DNA of 64,000 bases. It comes from Microbulbifer sediminum. Its GTDB lineage: Bacteria > Pseudomonadota > Gammaproteobacteria > Pseudomonadales > Cellvibrionaceae. Every line of letters begins with the position of its first letter. Within the stretch, counting starts at the first letter, position 1. The stretch lies in assembly GCF_021729035.1 (NCBI RefSeq), contig NZ_JAJSAP010000001.1, positions 372,001 through 436,000 of the forward strand. The letters are read 5' to 3'. The notes beneath the pieces were generated by a model. That model did no database searches. It saw only the letters and a list, made by a program, of their open reading frames with translations, and had not been told where the DNA came from. Of this stretch, positions 10,073 through 17,758 are shown in pieces. Position numbers and translations under genes: made by a program.

Positions 10073-11446
10073 TTACCCTGCCGGCAGGAAGTCGATCGGG
10101 TACAGGATGGTGATTGTCGGCACCCCGGCCTTGGGACCGAAGTTAAACCGCTTCACCCGCGCCGTGATCTTGCTGTTGAGCGCCGGGGAATCCATATCAC
10201 TGGATTCGACACTCACCGCAGATACGGAGCCGTCCGGCTCGATCGTCAGTTTCAGGACCATCTTGCCCTGCAGAGCCGGATTCTTGCGCAGCTCCCGGTT
10301 ATAGATTCGGTAGAGGGCGGCCTTGTAACGGTCAAAGACAATCTGGATTTCCTCATCCGTACGGGACGGGCCTGTGCCATCGCTGAGAGGTCTCTCCTCT
10401 CCCGCGAAGTCACCCTCACTACCGATGGAACTCTCCACCCGCGAGAAGGCCACGCCCTCCATTGACGATCCGGTTCCACCAACGTTGCGGCTGATATTGG
10501 CACTGGCGATACCACCGCTATCAGATTTCGCCGCCGCGGTAATAAGGGAACGCTGACTGCTGTTCTCTTTCTTACCCGCTGTACTGAGCTGGGTTCGCTC
10601 ACCCAGGCGATTGTCCAGGTCATCCTCGATCAGGTCCTGGAAATTGTCCTTGAATGCCAGTACCCCAGAGCGTTCGGCCTTTTTCCTGGCCTGCTTCTTC
10701 TCCGCTTTGGTCGGCTTGGGCTCTTCCTTGGCCACCTTCTGCTTCTTGGGCTCGGGCTTCTTCTCTTCCTTCTTCTTTGGCTGCTCCGGCTCGGGCGGCG
10801 GCTTGGGTTTCTTTTTCTTCTCAATCACGAGCTTCGCCAGGCGCTCGGGAATCTCGACCACTTCATCCTCCGGCTCGGGAACCGTCCACATAGGTATGGT
10901 ATACCCAAGGAACAAAGCCAGGAGAAGGGCTACCAGCACACAACGACGGAAGCGGCGATCGTCCTCACTCGCCGTATGCCATGGCATGACCGGCACACGA
11001 CTGTCAGACAGTTCAAGCTCACGGGTGACCTCGAACTCAAATTGCTTGTCTTCTTCCGCACGACGGAGCTGCTCGGCACGCTCGTCGAGATGCAGGATCT
11101 CCTCTTCGTCGTGCTCGATTTTCTCCTGCACCCGCCGCCGACGCTCCTCGAGCATCTCGACGTTGGTATGATAGACATCAACCTTGCGCCGGGCGCGCTC
11201 GACGACCGCTCGGGAGGCACTCTCGCTGTAATCGTTATCCCAGAACAGCGTCGCCTTCCCTATCTCATCAAGTCGGGCGAGCTTTGCAGTGATATCAGCC
11301 AATAACTGGTGCTGCTCAGATTCAGCGGACAGGTCGGCAAGCTTCGCCTCTATCTGGCGTTGCTCATCCTGAAGTCCGCTAATCCGCTGGCGAATCTCTT
11401 CCAGCTCGCCGCTGATCGCCTGCTTTTGTTGGTCTAAATTACTCAC
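10073..11446 (-). CDS. AgmX/PglI-type TonB-like energy transducer (457 aa)
   Basis: Starts at GTG 11446, ten bases after the upstream ExbD gene. Residues 1-150 are a charged, Glu/Gln/Arg-rich coiled coil predicted to be cytoplasmic. One membrane helix follows at about residues 169-187 (CVLVALLLALFLGYTIPMW). Then comes a periplasmic Lys/Pro/Glu-rich spacer (about 200-260, 'KKKKPKPPPEPEQPKKKEE') of the kind that spans the periplasm in TonB and TolA. The C-terminus (about 370-457) is an AgmX/PglI-type TonB-like domain with 'YNRELRKNPALQGKMVLKLT' and a terminal 'VTITILYPIDF'. In Myxococcus, GltG (PglI) and GltJ (AgmX) carry this domain and link a TolQR-type motor to the outer envelope; the same role is inferred here. 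A long N-terminal coiled coil is unusual for TonB. Last gene of the operon. Confidence 0.88.
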   Translation of the reverse strand: MSNLDQQKQAISGELEEIRQRISGLQDEQRQIEAKLADLSAESEQHQLLADITAKLARLDEIGKATLFWDNDYSESASRAVVERARRKVDVYHTNVEMLEERRRRVQEKIEHDEEEILHLDERAEQLRRAEEDKQFEFEVTRELELSDSRVPVMPWHTASEDDRRFRRCVLVALLLALFLGYTIPMWTVPEPEDEVVEIPERLAKLVIEKKKKPKPPPEPEQPKKKEEKKPEPKKQKVAKEEPKPTKAEKKQARKKAERSGVLAFKDNFQDLIEDDLDNRLGERTQLSTAGKKENSSQRSLITAAAKSDSGGIASANISRNVGGTGSSMEGVAFSRVESSIGSEGDFAGEERPLSDGTGPSRTDEEIQIVFDRYKAALYRIYNRELRKNPALQGKMVLKLTIEPDGSVSAVSVESSDMDSPALNSKITARVKRFNFGPKAGVPTITILYPIDFLPAG

Positions 11447-11455
11447 GAACTTCCA

Positions 11456-12013
11456 CTAACCCTGAGATGCTTTCTGAATAACCGCCAGAGAAATCCGTGT
11501 ATAGCCGGCCTCGGTACAACTGGACATGACCTTCTTCAACAGGTTGAAGGGGATGCCCCGGTCCGCGAGGATATTGACTTCCGGAGGCTCTGCCGCTGCT
11601 TGCTCAGTGGCTTCCGCCACTGCCTCGCCACTTTCTCCCTGTGCCTTCTGCGCCTCAGCCTGTGCGACACTCAGGGCTTTATCCATTTCCGCTACCATCG
11701 CCTCCTTGATGGCCTCGACAACGGTCGACTCACTCTGGACCAGATCCTCGGTGCTCATCACCGGCTTGGACTCAACCAGCACCTCCTGATCAGTCACCAT
11801 CAGGGTGACGGTCTCGCGCGGCTTTGACTCAACCACTGAGTCAGGCAGTGTAATCACCTTCGGCGGATCCAGGGCCTCGTTACTCGATGTATTGGTCAGC
11901 AGGAAAAACACCAGGATGGTAAAAACGTCCATCAGTGATGTCAGGTTCATTCCCGGTGCCTTCCGGCGACGGCTCCGGGACATGCGTTTCATGCGTCGGC
12001 TTTCATGTCTCAC
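11456..12013 (-). CDS. ExbD/TolR-family proton-channel subunit, second copy (185 aa)
   Basis: The likely start is GTG 12013, preceded by AGGAG with a 7-base gap and overlapping the stop of the previous ExbD gene (GTGA). An Arg/Lys-rich cytoplasmic head is followed by one membrane helix with 'MNLTSLMDVFTILVFFLL' at about residues 22-39. Its Asp is the conserved protonatable residue of TolR/ExbD. The periplasmic part carries an extra Ala/Glu/Gln-rich stretch (about 115-145) before the ExbD-like C-terminal fold ('ILADRGIPFNLLKKVMSSC'). Together with the adjacent ExbD and TolQ it should form a proton-driven motor in the inner membrane. The presence of two different TolR-like subunits parallels AglQ/AglS of Myxococcus. 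Confidence 0.9.
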   Translation of the reverse strand: MRHESRRMKRMSRSRRRKAPGMNLTSLMDVFTILVFFLLTNTSSNEALDPPKVITLPDSVVESKPRETVTLMVTDQEVLVESKPVMSTEDLVQSESTVVEAIKEAMVAEMDKALSVAQAEAQKAQGESGEAVAEATEQAAAEPPEVNILADRGIPFNLLKKVMSSCTEAGYTRISLAVIQKASQG

Positions 12014-12603
12014 GGCGCATCTCCTATTGAAATATCCGGAAACAGCTCAACCCGTTCCACCGATTCCGGATCATCAGGGTCGCTACCTTCGCGACGCACT
12101 TCCGCACCGCGAACGGTATCCATCACCCCAACCAGGTACTCATAGGCGATATCCTGCTCCATGAGGATCATCGCATCGGTTTTTTCCGGGTAGTTACCTT
12201 TTACTTTCAGCAGGAATTCACTGAGTTTTGCCAGATCGTAGATCTCTTCGGTCTGGCGCAGTTCTGCATCACCCTGCTCCAGGTCCTCACCGGAGACTGC
12301 GGTTGGCGCGCTGTTGTCAGCCGCCGATTCTCCGTCCTGGTTCAGGTTGGGGAACCGCGCGATGACCTGTTCGCCATCACTGATTTCCAGGCGATCCTTC
12401 CGCACTACCACTTCTACTGTCACAACAGGGTCGTCCGGCGCACCGCCGCCGGCCCCGGACGGCATGTTGAGCTCCATAACAGTGACGCGGGAGAAGACCG
12501 CCGACACCAAAAGGAACGGTACCAGCACCACCATCAGGTTGAGGAAGGCGGTAATGTCCAGTTCCGGAGCTTCTTTGTTTCTCCCGTGGCGCCCTCTTCT
12601 CAT
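12010..12603 (-). CDS. ExbD/TolR-family proton-channel subunit, first copy (197 aa)
   Basis: The ATG at 12603 overlaps the TAA of the TolQ gene (TAATG), so the two are translationally coupled. The N-terminus 'APELDITAFLNLMVVLVPFLL' contains the membrane helix (about residues 15-37) with the conserved Asp (ELDITAF). The periplasmic region has an acidic, Gln-rich insertion (about 90-115) and a TolR-like C-terminal domain ('KTDAMILMEQDIAYEYLVGV'). It differs clearly from the following ExbD copy, so the pair is an old divergence rather than a recent tandem duplication. Expected to assemble with the TolQ homologue as stator or ion-channel subunit. Confidence 0.9.
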   Translation of the reverse strand: MRRGRHGRNKEAPELDITAFLNLMVVLVPFLLVSAVFSRVTVMELNMPSGAGGGAPDDPVVTVEVVVRKDRLEISDGEQVIARFPNLNQDGESAADNSAPTAVSGEDLEQGDAELRQTEEIYDLAKLSEFLLKVKGNYPEKTDAMILMEQDIAYEYLVGVMDTVRGAEVRREGSDPDDPESVERVELFPDISIGDAP

Positions 12604-13403
12604 TACGCTTTTTCCACTTCCGCTACATCTTCTTGCTCTTCGGTCTTGACTGTTGCGTCCTCAGCACTGGAAGGCTCACCAGTGTCTGCAGCTGCGCTTT
12701 CCTCCTCAGCATTGACAGAATCCTCAGGGGAATCGGCCGTCTTCTCTTCGCTTTTCACCTCACCGCGACGGCGGGTGGAGATGGAAATAATGTTCAGCGC
12801 CTTAACGGATACCATTTCCAGGCTATCGACAATTTCACCGGTAAGGGAATTCAGCAGGGCATGGACGATCAGCAGGGTAATACCGACCATCAGGCCGAAG
12901 GCGGTGGTATTCATCGCCACGGAGATACTGGCAGAAAGCAGGTCTGCCTTTTCCGCCGGGTTTGCATTTGCTACCGCAGTAAAGGCTTCGATCAAGCCCA
13001 TGATGGTACCCAGCAGGCCCAGCAGCGTAGCGATATTGGAAAACAGCGCCACGTACGGGGTACGTTTTTCCAGCTGTGGAATGATTTCCATCATGCTCTC
13101 TTCCATCGCGATTTCGATATCTTCACGACGGCGGACGGCCCCCTGGCGCGCAAGCCCCATCGACAGAAGCTTGCTCACGCCGGAGTCATCCTGTTTGACC
13201 AGGTTTCGGGCGCGATCAAAGTCACCGGAGGCCAGGACGGGCTGCACCTTGTCCCACATCGCGCGATTGGTGTGCCGCTCGTATACAAGGCGGATATAGC
13301 GCTCAACGGCCACCGCGGCCCCCAGCGCGAAGACCACGAGAATGGGGTACATAAATGCACCACCAGTCTGGAAGAACGCGATTACGCTGTTGAAAAAGTC
13401 CAT
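12603..13403 (-). CDS. MotA/TolQ/ExbB-family proton-channel protein (266 aa)
   Basis: The start is taken at ATG 13403 with AGGG seven bases upstream; a GTG directly before it is an alternative. Three membrane segments are visible: about residues 13-33, 120-142 and 163-185. The conserved 'IATLLGLLGTIMGLIEAF' signature of TolQ/ExbB spans the second. The C-terminal about 55 residues are a highly acidic tail (Glu/Ala/Asp-rich) not present in TolQ of E. coli. It is the only TolQ in an operon with two TolR-like proteins and a TonB-like protein. The tol-pal hallmarks (tolA, tolB, pal, ybgC) are absent here, so this is a paralogous motor, not the cell-division Tol system. Confidence 0.92.
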   Translation of the reverse strand: MDFFNSVIAFFQTGGAFMYPILVVFALGAAVAVERYIRLVYERHTNRAMWDKVQPVLASGDFDRARNLVKQDDSGVSKLLSMGLARQGAVRRREDIEIAMEESMMEIIPQLEKRTPYVALFSNIATLLGLLGTIMGLIEAFTAVANANPAEKADLLSASISVAMNTTAFGLMVGITLLIVHALLNSLTGEIVDSLEMVSVKALNIISISTRRRGEVKSEEKTADSPEDSVNAEEESAAADTGEPSSAEDATVKTEEQEDVAEVEKA

Positions 13404-13489
13404 CACTAACCCTCTTGAAAATACTGCGGTAAGCTTCGATTTTAATTTAATGGAAAGACTGACAGGCGTTCCGTGCTTATCAGGCTATT

Positions 13490-13804
13490 TTATTCGTCGG
13501 AAAGACTGAGCTCGTAAAACTCGAGTTCGCGCGTAAACACTTCCTTGTCCAGCGGCTTCAGGCTGTCGTCCATCAGGCTGGAAACCAACTCGGTCTCCAC
13601 ACCCACTTCTGAGTTCTTCCAGGGCACAATGTACAGAGACTTGGGGGCCTCTTTGTTACCGATAATGGAAATACCGGAGAGCTCTTTCACCTCCGTATCT
13701 ACTTTTTTCCCGGACTGCTGCTCCTGCGCGGTTACTGGTCCGGCCAGCACGCAAGTCAGGCCCATCGGGAAAAAGCACCGGAAAAGGAATTTGTTGGAAA
13801 TCAT
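13490..13804 (-). CDS. Small exported protein of unknown function (104 aa)
   Basis: The ATG overlaps the stop of the preceding TPR lipoprotein gene by ATGA, which supports the start and co-translation. Residues 1-27 are a signal peptide ending near VTAQ. The mature part is about 77 residues, charged, with 'ELSGISIIGNKEAPKSLYIV' near its start and an acidic end. No cysteines or known domain recognised. Genes placed between TPR lipoproteins and the TolQ motor in Agl-Glt-like operons are usually periplasmic parts of the complex; a role as a periplasmic linker is only an inference. Confidence 0.8.
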   Translation of the reverse strand: MISNKFLFRCFFPMGLTCVLAGPVTAQEQQSGKKVDTEVKELSGISIIGNKEAPKSLYIVPWKNSEVGVETELVSSLMDDSLKPLDKEVFTRELEFYELSLSDE

Positions 13805-14397
13805 CGTCCAGCCCTCCGCTTGAGGTCCGCCATCCAGATGGTCACTTCCTGATCATCCGGATTTAATTTCAGGTATTGGTCGAATTGTGCCAGAGCACAC
13901 TGGAGATCTTGCAGATAGAGATCACACAAAATGCCTAAATTTTTAACTAACGGGCTGTACTCCGGATTGCTGGAGATAGCGTCGGTGTAGATTTTGCGGG
14001 CCTCTTCAAAGCGGCCCTGCTTGCGATAGAGGACTGCCAGCTCATTATTGGCCGTTGGATGAACGGGATCGATTTCCAGTGCCTTAAGGAAGGATTCTTC
14101 CGCGTGCTTTTGATCACCACTTTTATAGTAAGCGATGCCCAGATTTACATAGGGAGCAGGAAGCCTTTGCTCCCGCTCGACAACGTCATTAAGAAGCGAG
14201 ATCGCCTGCTGGTATTCCCCGGCATGGAGCAACTGCAGAGATTCTTCAAAATCCCGGCTGACACCACCGGCAACCCGCACCTTTGTGTAATCGGCAACCT
14301 TGCCGGTCTTGGCAGGCCCGCCAGCACAGGCCCCCAGAAAAATCACCAGCCCGATACATAGGGCGCGGGCTGCCGCTTTGCCTGACAGTTTCCACAT
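13801..14397 (-). CDS. TPR-repeat lipoprotein (198 aa)
   Basis: Start at ATG 14397 with GGGAGG about ten bases upstream. The signal peptide ends in a lipobox, LGAC, with the lipidated Cys at about residue 24. The mature protein consists of TPR repeats, for example 'APYVNLGIAYYKSGDQKHAE' and 'PTANNELAVLYRKQGRFEEA', four to five in all. TPR lipoproteins of this size occur in Agl-Glt-like clusters (GltE/AglT of Myxococcus is a TPR lipoprotein). It is likely to be tethered to the inner face of the outer membrane and to act as a protein-binding scaffold. Confidence 0.87.
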   Translation of the reverse strand: MWKLSGKAAARALCIGLVIFLGACAGGPAKTGKVADYTKVRVAGGVSRDFEESLQLLHAGEYQQAISLLNDVVEREQRLPAPYVNLGIAYYKSGDQKHAEESFLKALEIDPVHPTANNELAVLYRKQGRFEEARKIYTDAISSNPEYSPLVKNLGILCDLYLQDLQCALAQFDQYLKLNPDDQEVTIWMADLKRRAGR

Positions 14398-14455
14398 GGT
14401 TACCTTACCTCCCCCTCGCGCCGGTGAAGCCGGCGGCCTGTGGCCCCAACAGCCA

Positions 14456-17400
14456 TCATGACTCACGATCATCGGTCTGCGTGCCGGTCTCATCCCCGGC
14501 AGATCGGGCCACGTCTTTGTTCGCGGCCGGCGACTCTTCGCCATCAGTCCCCTCCTGATCAGGAGAGGGCTGCGTGAACTTAGTAGCTGAACCATCACCG
14601 GTGGTCGCGGTTTCTCCCTCCGCCAGCTCCGGCGCGGGTATTTCCGGAATGGGTACAATCGTCGGCAGGTAGTCCCCGGCTTCTTCCGGTCGCGCATAAC
14701 GCGCCGGCACCAGAGTCGCAAGCTGCTCGATACTCTGTTCCACCCAGGTGTTGTAGATTCCCATTCCCAGGAGCTCCACGTTCTTTTCGTGGACGGAGAT
14801 ACCTTTCTCCTCAAACGGATAAATCTGCTCTTCCAGGGCCAGCTCGTACTCTTCCAGTTCCAGCGGCGAGAGATTGGTTGGTCGCTCCGACTCTTTTAAC
14901 GCCTTGCTGAAATGCAGGTAGATCTCACCGAGGTAGAAGGTGGCTGCCGCCGTAACATCCGCCACCTGATAGTCAATCAGGTCGGAATAGGCAGAGATAG
15001 CCGCCTTCATGCGGATGCGCTTCTGGTTCAGGTTCTGCTCGATCGGCGCTACCAGCCTGATCTGGGTGAAGGCGTCATATTTTGGCTCGGCAATGACCAG
15101 CGCAGCGTTACCGGCCAGGTAGCGCGTCCGGTCATTACGCTGACTGCCGCCCTGCGCTTCAATCCTCACCATCTGACGCAATTCATCCATGTATGCAGAC
15201 TGGTTTCCCGCAGCCTTGTGCAGGTCCGCGATCTTCTGGCGTGTTTCAAGCGCCGGTTCCATTGGTGAGGGGAAGAGCTGTACATAACGTCGCAGTACTT
15301 CCAGAGCCTTATCATCACGCTTCGCGGCACTGTACAGGTCCGCAGCCTGGTTGAGAGCCTCGCGGCGAACATCCTCGTCTTCGGATTCGCGTTCGATACG
15401 CTCGAATTCCGCTGCCGCCAGCATCAGCTGGCCGCTTTCCTGGTACACGACTGCCAGCTTCTTGGTCACTTCCTTGATCAGCTCGTGCTGCGGGAAATGC
15501 TGCCGGAACCCTTTCAGCACTGCAGCGGCCTGCATCCAGTCTTCCAGGACAATCAGGGAGGCAGCCGCATCATACTCAGCGGTGGCCAGGATAGTGGCCC
15601 CCGGCGCGGCCTTGCGGATGCGCAGGAAGTGTCCCGCGGCCGTCTTGTGATCATCCTGCTTTCGTGCCAGGTCACCTTGCTGGTAGATCGAGGCCGCAAG
15701 GTTATCGATATAACCGGCGCGATCTTCTGAATCCGGCGGGGTAAGCGTGAGCACCTGCTTATAAGCGGCCTCAGCCTCAGCAAACGCAGCGGTTTCGAAC
15801 GATGCGTGACCGACTGCCAACCAGGCCGACTGGCGGATTTCCCGCTTGGCTTGCGGGAACCGCTCCAGCAGCAGCCGCCCCTGCTCGATCGTCTGGGCGT
15901 AGTCCTCGAGGCTGTACAGGTCCTCCACCGCACCGACCATTACCTGGGCGGCATCCTTGTGTTTCGGGAAGGTCTCGGCGAACTTGAGGGACGAGCGAAT
16001 AATTTCCCGCTTGAATGGCGCCTGCTGCGCCGGCGGTGCATCCTTCAGCTTGTTGGCGAGGTGCTCGCGATAGGCATATACAGCTGCGTAACCCGCCTCA
16101 CTGGATCGCTTGTGTGTCGGGTAGTCGTAGGCTGTCCGTTCATACTCTACGCCGGCCTGGCGGAAGTCGCGGTTCTCTAGCAGCAGGCCTGCCAGCTGGA
16201 AGTTAATCTCAGGCGCCTTGGGTTTGTCGCTGAAAGACTTCAGGTAGCTGCGATACCAGTGGATAGCCTCACGGTAATGCTCTGCCTTTTTATCCTTGAG
16301 CCGCTTGTTCTGGTAAGCGGCATGATAATGCCCCGCCAGGTCAATCAGGTTGGCCTGCAGGAACTCAACGACCTCACCGTATTCATTGATATCGAATACC
16401 GTCCAGTATTCCGCTTCCAGTGCGTAGGTGTTGGCGAAGCTTTTCTTTGACTCCAGTACAAGGCGTGGGAAGCCACCCTTCTGGTAGATCTCAATGACCC
16501 GGATAGAGAAGTCCGGCGCAACCCGGTGCAGCGGATTCCTCTCCACAAAGGTGTTGTAAGCTAGCGCGGCATCCTGGTAACGACGTTTGTCGAGGTAGTA
16601 CTCACCGAGCTGGCTGTAGACATAGGACTCGTAATCCCGGGCGCCTTTGCGCTCGAAGTAGTCGACGATGGCTTCAGCACCACCGAGATAGGAAAAACTG
16701 AGGCTGACGACACGGAAGGTGTCCTCGATATGCTTGCGCTCAACGTCGTTGGCCTCCTGCTCGAAGTCATACCCCTGTGACACCTTGTAGTCGAGCATGG
16801 CGATGAAGTCATCCAGGCCGCGCTCATACAGCTCCTGCTTAAAGAAGGCCCAGCCCCGCTTGTAGAGCGAAATCTCGTAGAAGCTCGACGCCTCACCCAT
16901 GGCGATAACCTTGGCATAGGACTCTTCGGCATCCAGGTATTTCTTGCGGGTAAAGTAGTACTCACCCAGGCGGAAATAGGCTTCGTCGGCATGGCGGGAC
17001 TGCGGGTACTTCGCAACCATCTGGCGCAGGACATCCACCGCCTCATCGATCTGCCCGGTCTCTTCATAGGCCCGGGACAGCTGGTACATCACCTGGTCAT
17101 TGCGCTCGTAGTGCGGGTACTTCTCCAGCAACTGCTTGTACAGGCCAATAGCCTCGATGGCATTGGCTGCCAGCACTGCGTCCGGGTTATCACCGGGCAC
17201 GGCCACCGCCGAGTTATCGGTGGCAATTTCCACGCCGGCACTGGCACGGGCCTCAAAAGCCTGGTCTGACTCCCCGCTCCGCGAGGCGATACCCGATGCC
17301 TTCGCCGGTGCACTTGAGGCCGCCGGAGCTGTTCCTGTGTCCGGCGCCATCAGGCGACCGCCCTCGCGGCGACCTTTCGCATCGATAGAAACTGCCGCGC

Positions 17401-17758
17401 CACTGCCGGAACCGCCCGAGGCCGCGATGTCCTCGCCGAGCGAGCGCGCCTCGGCACGGTGCGCCTGCTTGATCTTCAGGTCCGCAATCCGCCGGATCGC
17501 TTCCGGGGTAAAGGCGGTTTCCGGGGTTTCCTGCAGGTACTTCTGGTAACTGGCCAGGGCTTTTTCCAGGCTGCCTTCGATCCTCTCTTCCTTGATTTCG
17601 ATATCGACATCTTGCAGGCTGCCAATGGTCTGGCTGTCGTTGACCGCGCAGCCGCCCAGCAATGCCAGCAGCATTGCTGCACCGGTGGTGCCAGCGAACT
17701 GTCTCGCGCGCATAGCCGCTACGACCGGCCTCATTTTCAAAACGTTCGCTTCCTTCAC
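14456..17758 (-). CDS. Large TPR-repeat lipoprotein (1,100 aa)
   Basis: Starts at GTG 17758, overlapping the upstream stop as GTGA, with GGGGAGG seven bases before. The signal sequence ends in LLGGCAV (lipidated Cys near residue 38). A low-complexity Ala/Gly/Ser linker follows (about 110-180). The remaining roughly 850 residues are tandem helical TPR-like repeats such as 'YPHYERNDQVMYQLSRAYEE' and 'YPQSRHADEAYFRLGEYYF'. The C-terminal 80 residues are acidic and Pro/Thr-rich. Its size and organisation resemble the large TPR protein of Glt-type complexes (GltD), but this assignment rests on architecture and context only. Probably a periplasmic scaffold anchored in the outer membrane. Confidence 0.88.
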   Translation of the reverse strand: MKEANVLKMRPVVAAMRARQFAGTTGAAMLLALLGGCAVNDSQTIGSLQDVDIEIKEERIEGSLEKALASYQKYLQETPETAFTPEAIRRIADLKIKQAHRAEARSLGEDIAASGGSGSGAAVSIDAKGRREGGRLMAPDTGTAPAASSAPAKASGIASRSGESDQAFEARASAGVEIATDNSAVAVPGDNPDAVLAANAIEAIGLYKQLLEKYPHYERNDQVMYQLSRAYEETGQIDEAVDVLRQMVAKYPQSRHADEAYFRLGEYYFTRKKYLDAEESYAKVIAMGEASSFYEISLYKRGWAFFKQELYERGLDDFIAMLDYKVSQGYDFEQEANDVERKHIEDTFRVVSLSFSYLGGAEAIVDYFERKGARDYESYVYSQLGEYYLDKRRYQDAALAYNTFVERNPLHRVAPDFSIRVIEIYQKGGFPRLVLESKKSFANTYALEAEYWTVFDINEYGEVVEFLQANLIDLAGHYHAAYQNKRLKDKKAEHYREAIHWYRSYLKSFSDKPKAPEINFQLAGLLLENRDFRQAGVEYERTAYDYPTHKRSSEAGYAAVYAYREHLANKLKDAPPAQQAPFKREIIRSSLKFAETFPKHKDAAQVMVGAVEDLYSLEDYAQTIEQGRLLLERFPQAKREIRQSAWLAVGHASFETAAFAEAEAAYKQVLTLTPPDSEDRAGYIDNLAASIYQQGDLARKQDDHKTAAGHFLRIRKAAPGATILATAEYDAAASLIVLEDWMQAAAVLKGFRQHFPQHELIKEVTKKLAVVYQESGQLMLAAAEFERIERESEDEDVRREALNQAADLYSAAKRDDKALEVLRRYVQLFPSPMEPALETRQKIADLHKAAGNQSAYMDELRQMVRIEAQGGSQRNDRTRYLAGNAALVIAEPKYDAFTQIRLVAPIEQNLNQKRIRMKAAISAYSDLIDYQVADVTAAATFYLGEIYLHFSKALKESERPTNLSPLELEEYELALEEQIYPFEEKGISVHEKNVELLGMGIYNTWVEQSIEQLATLVPARYARPEEAGDYLPTIVPIPEIPAPELAEGETATTGDGSATKFTQPSPDQEGTDGEESPAANKDVARSAGDETGTQTDDRES

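Noticed and set aside
9747..10304. Plus-strand frame across the giant gene promoter and AgmX gene end
   Set aside because: Crosses a terminator and two gene ends, no SD, no recognisable protein.
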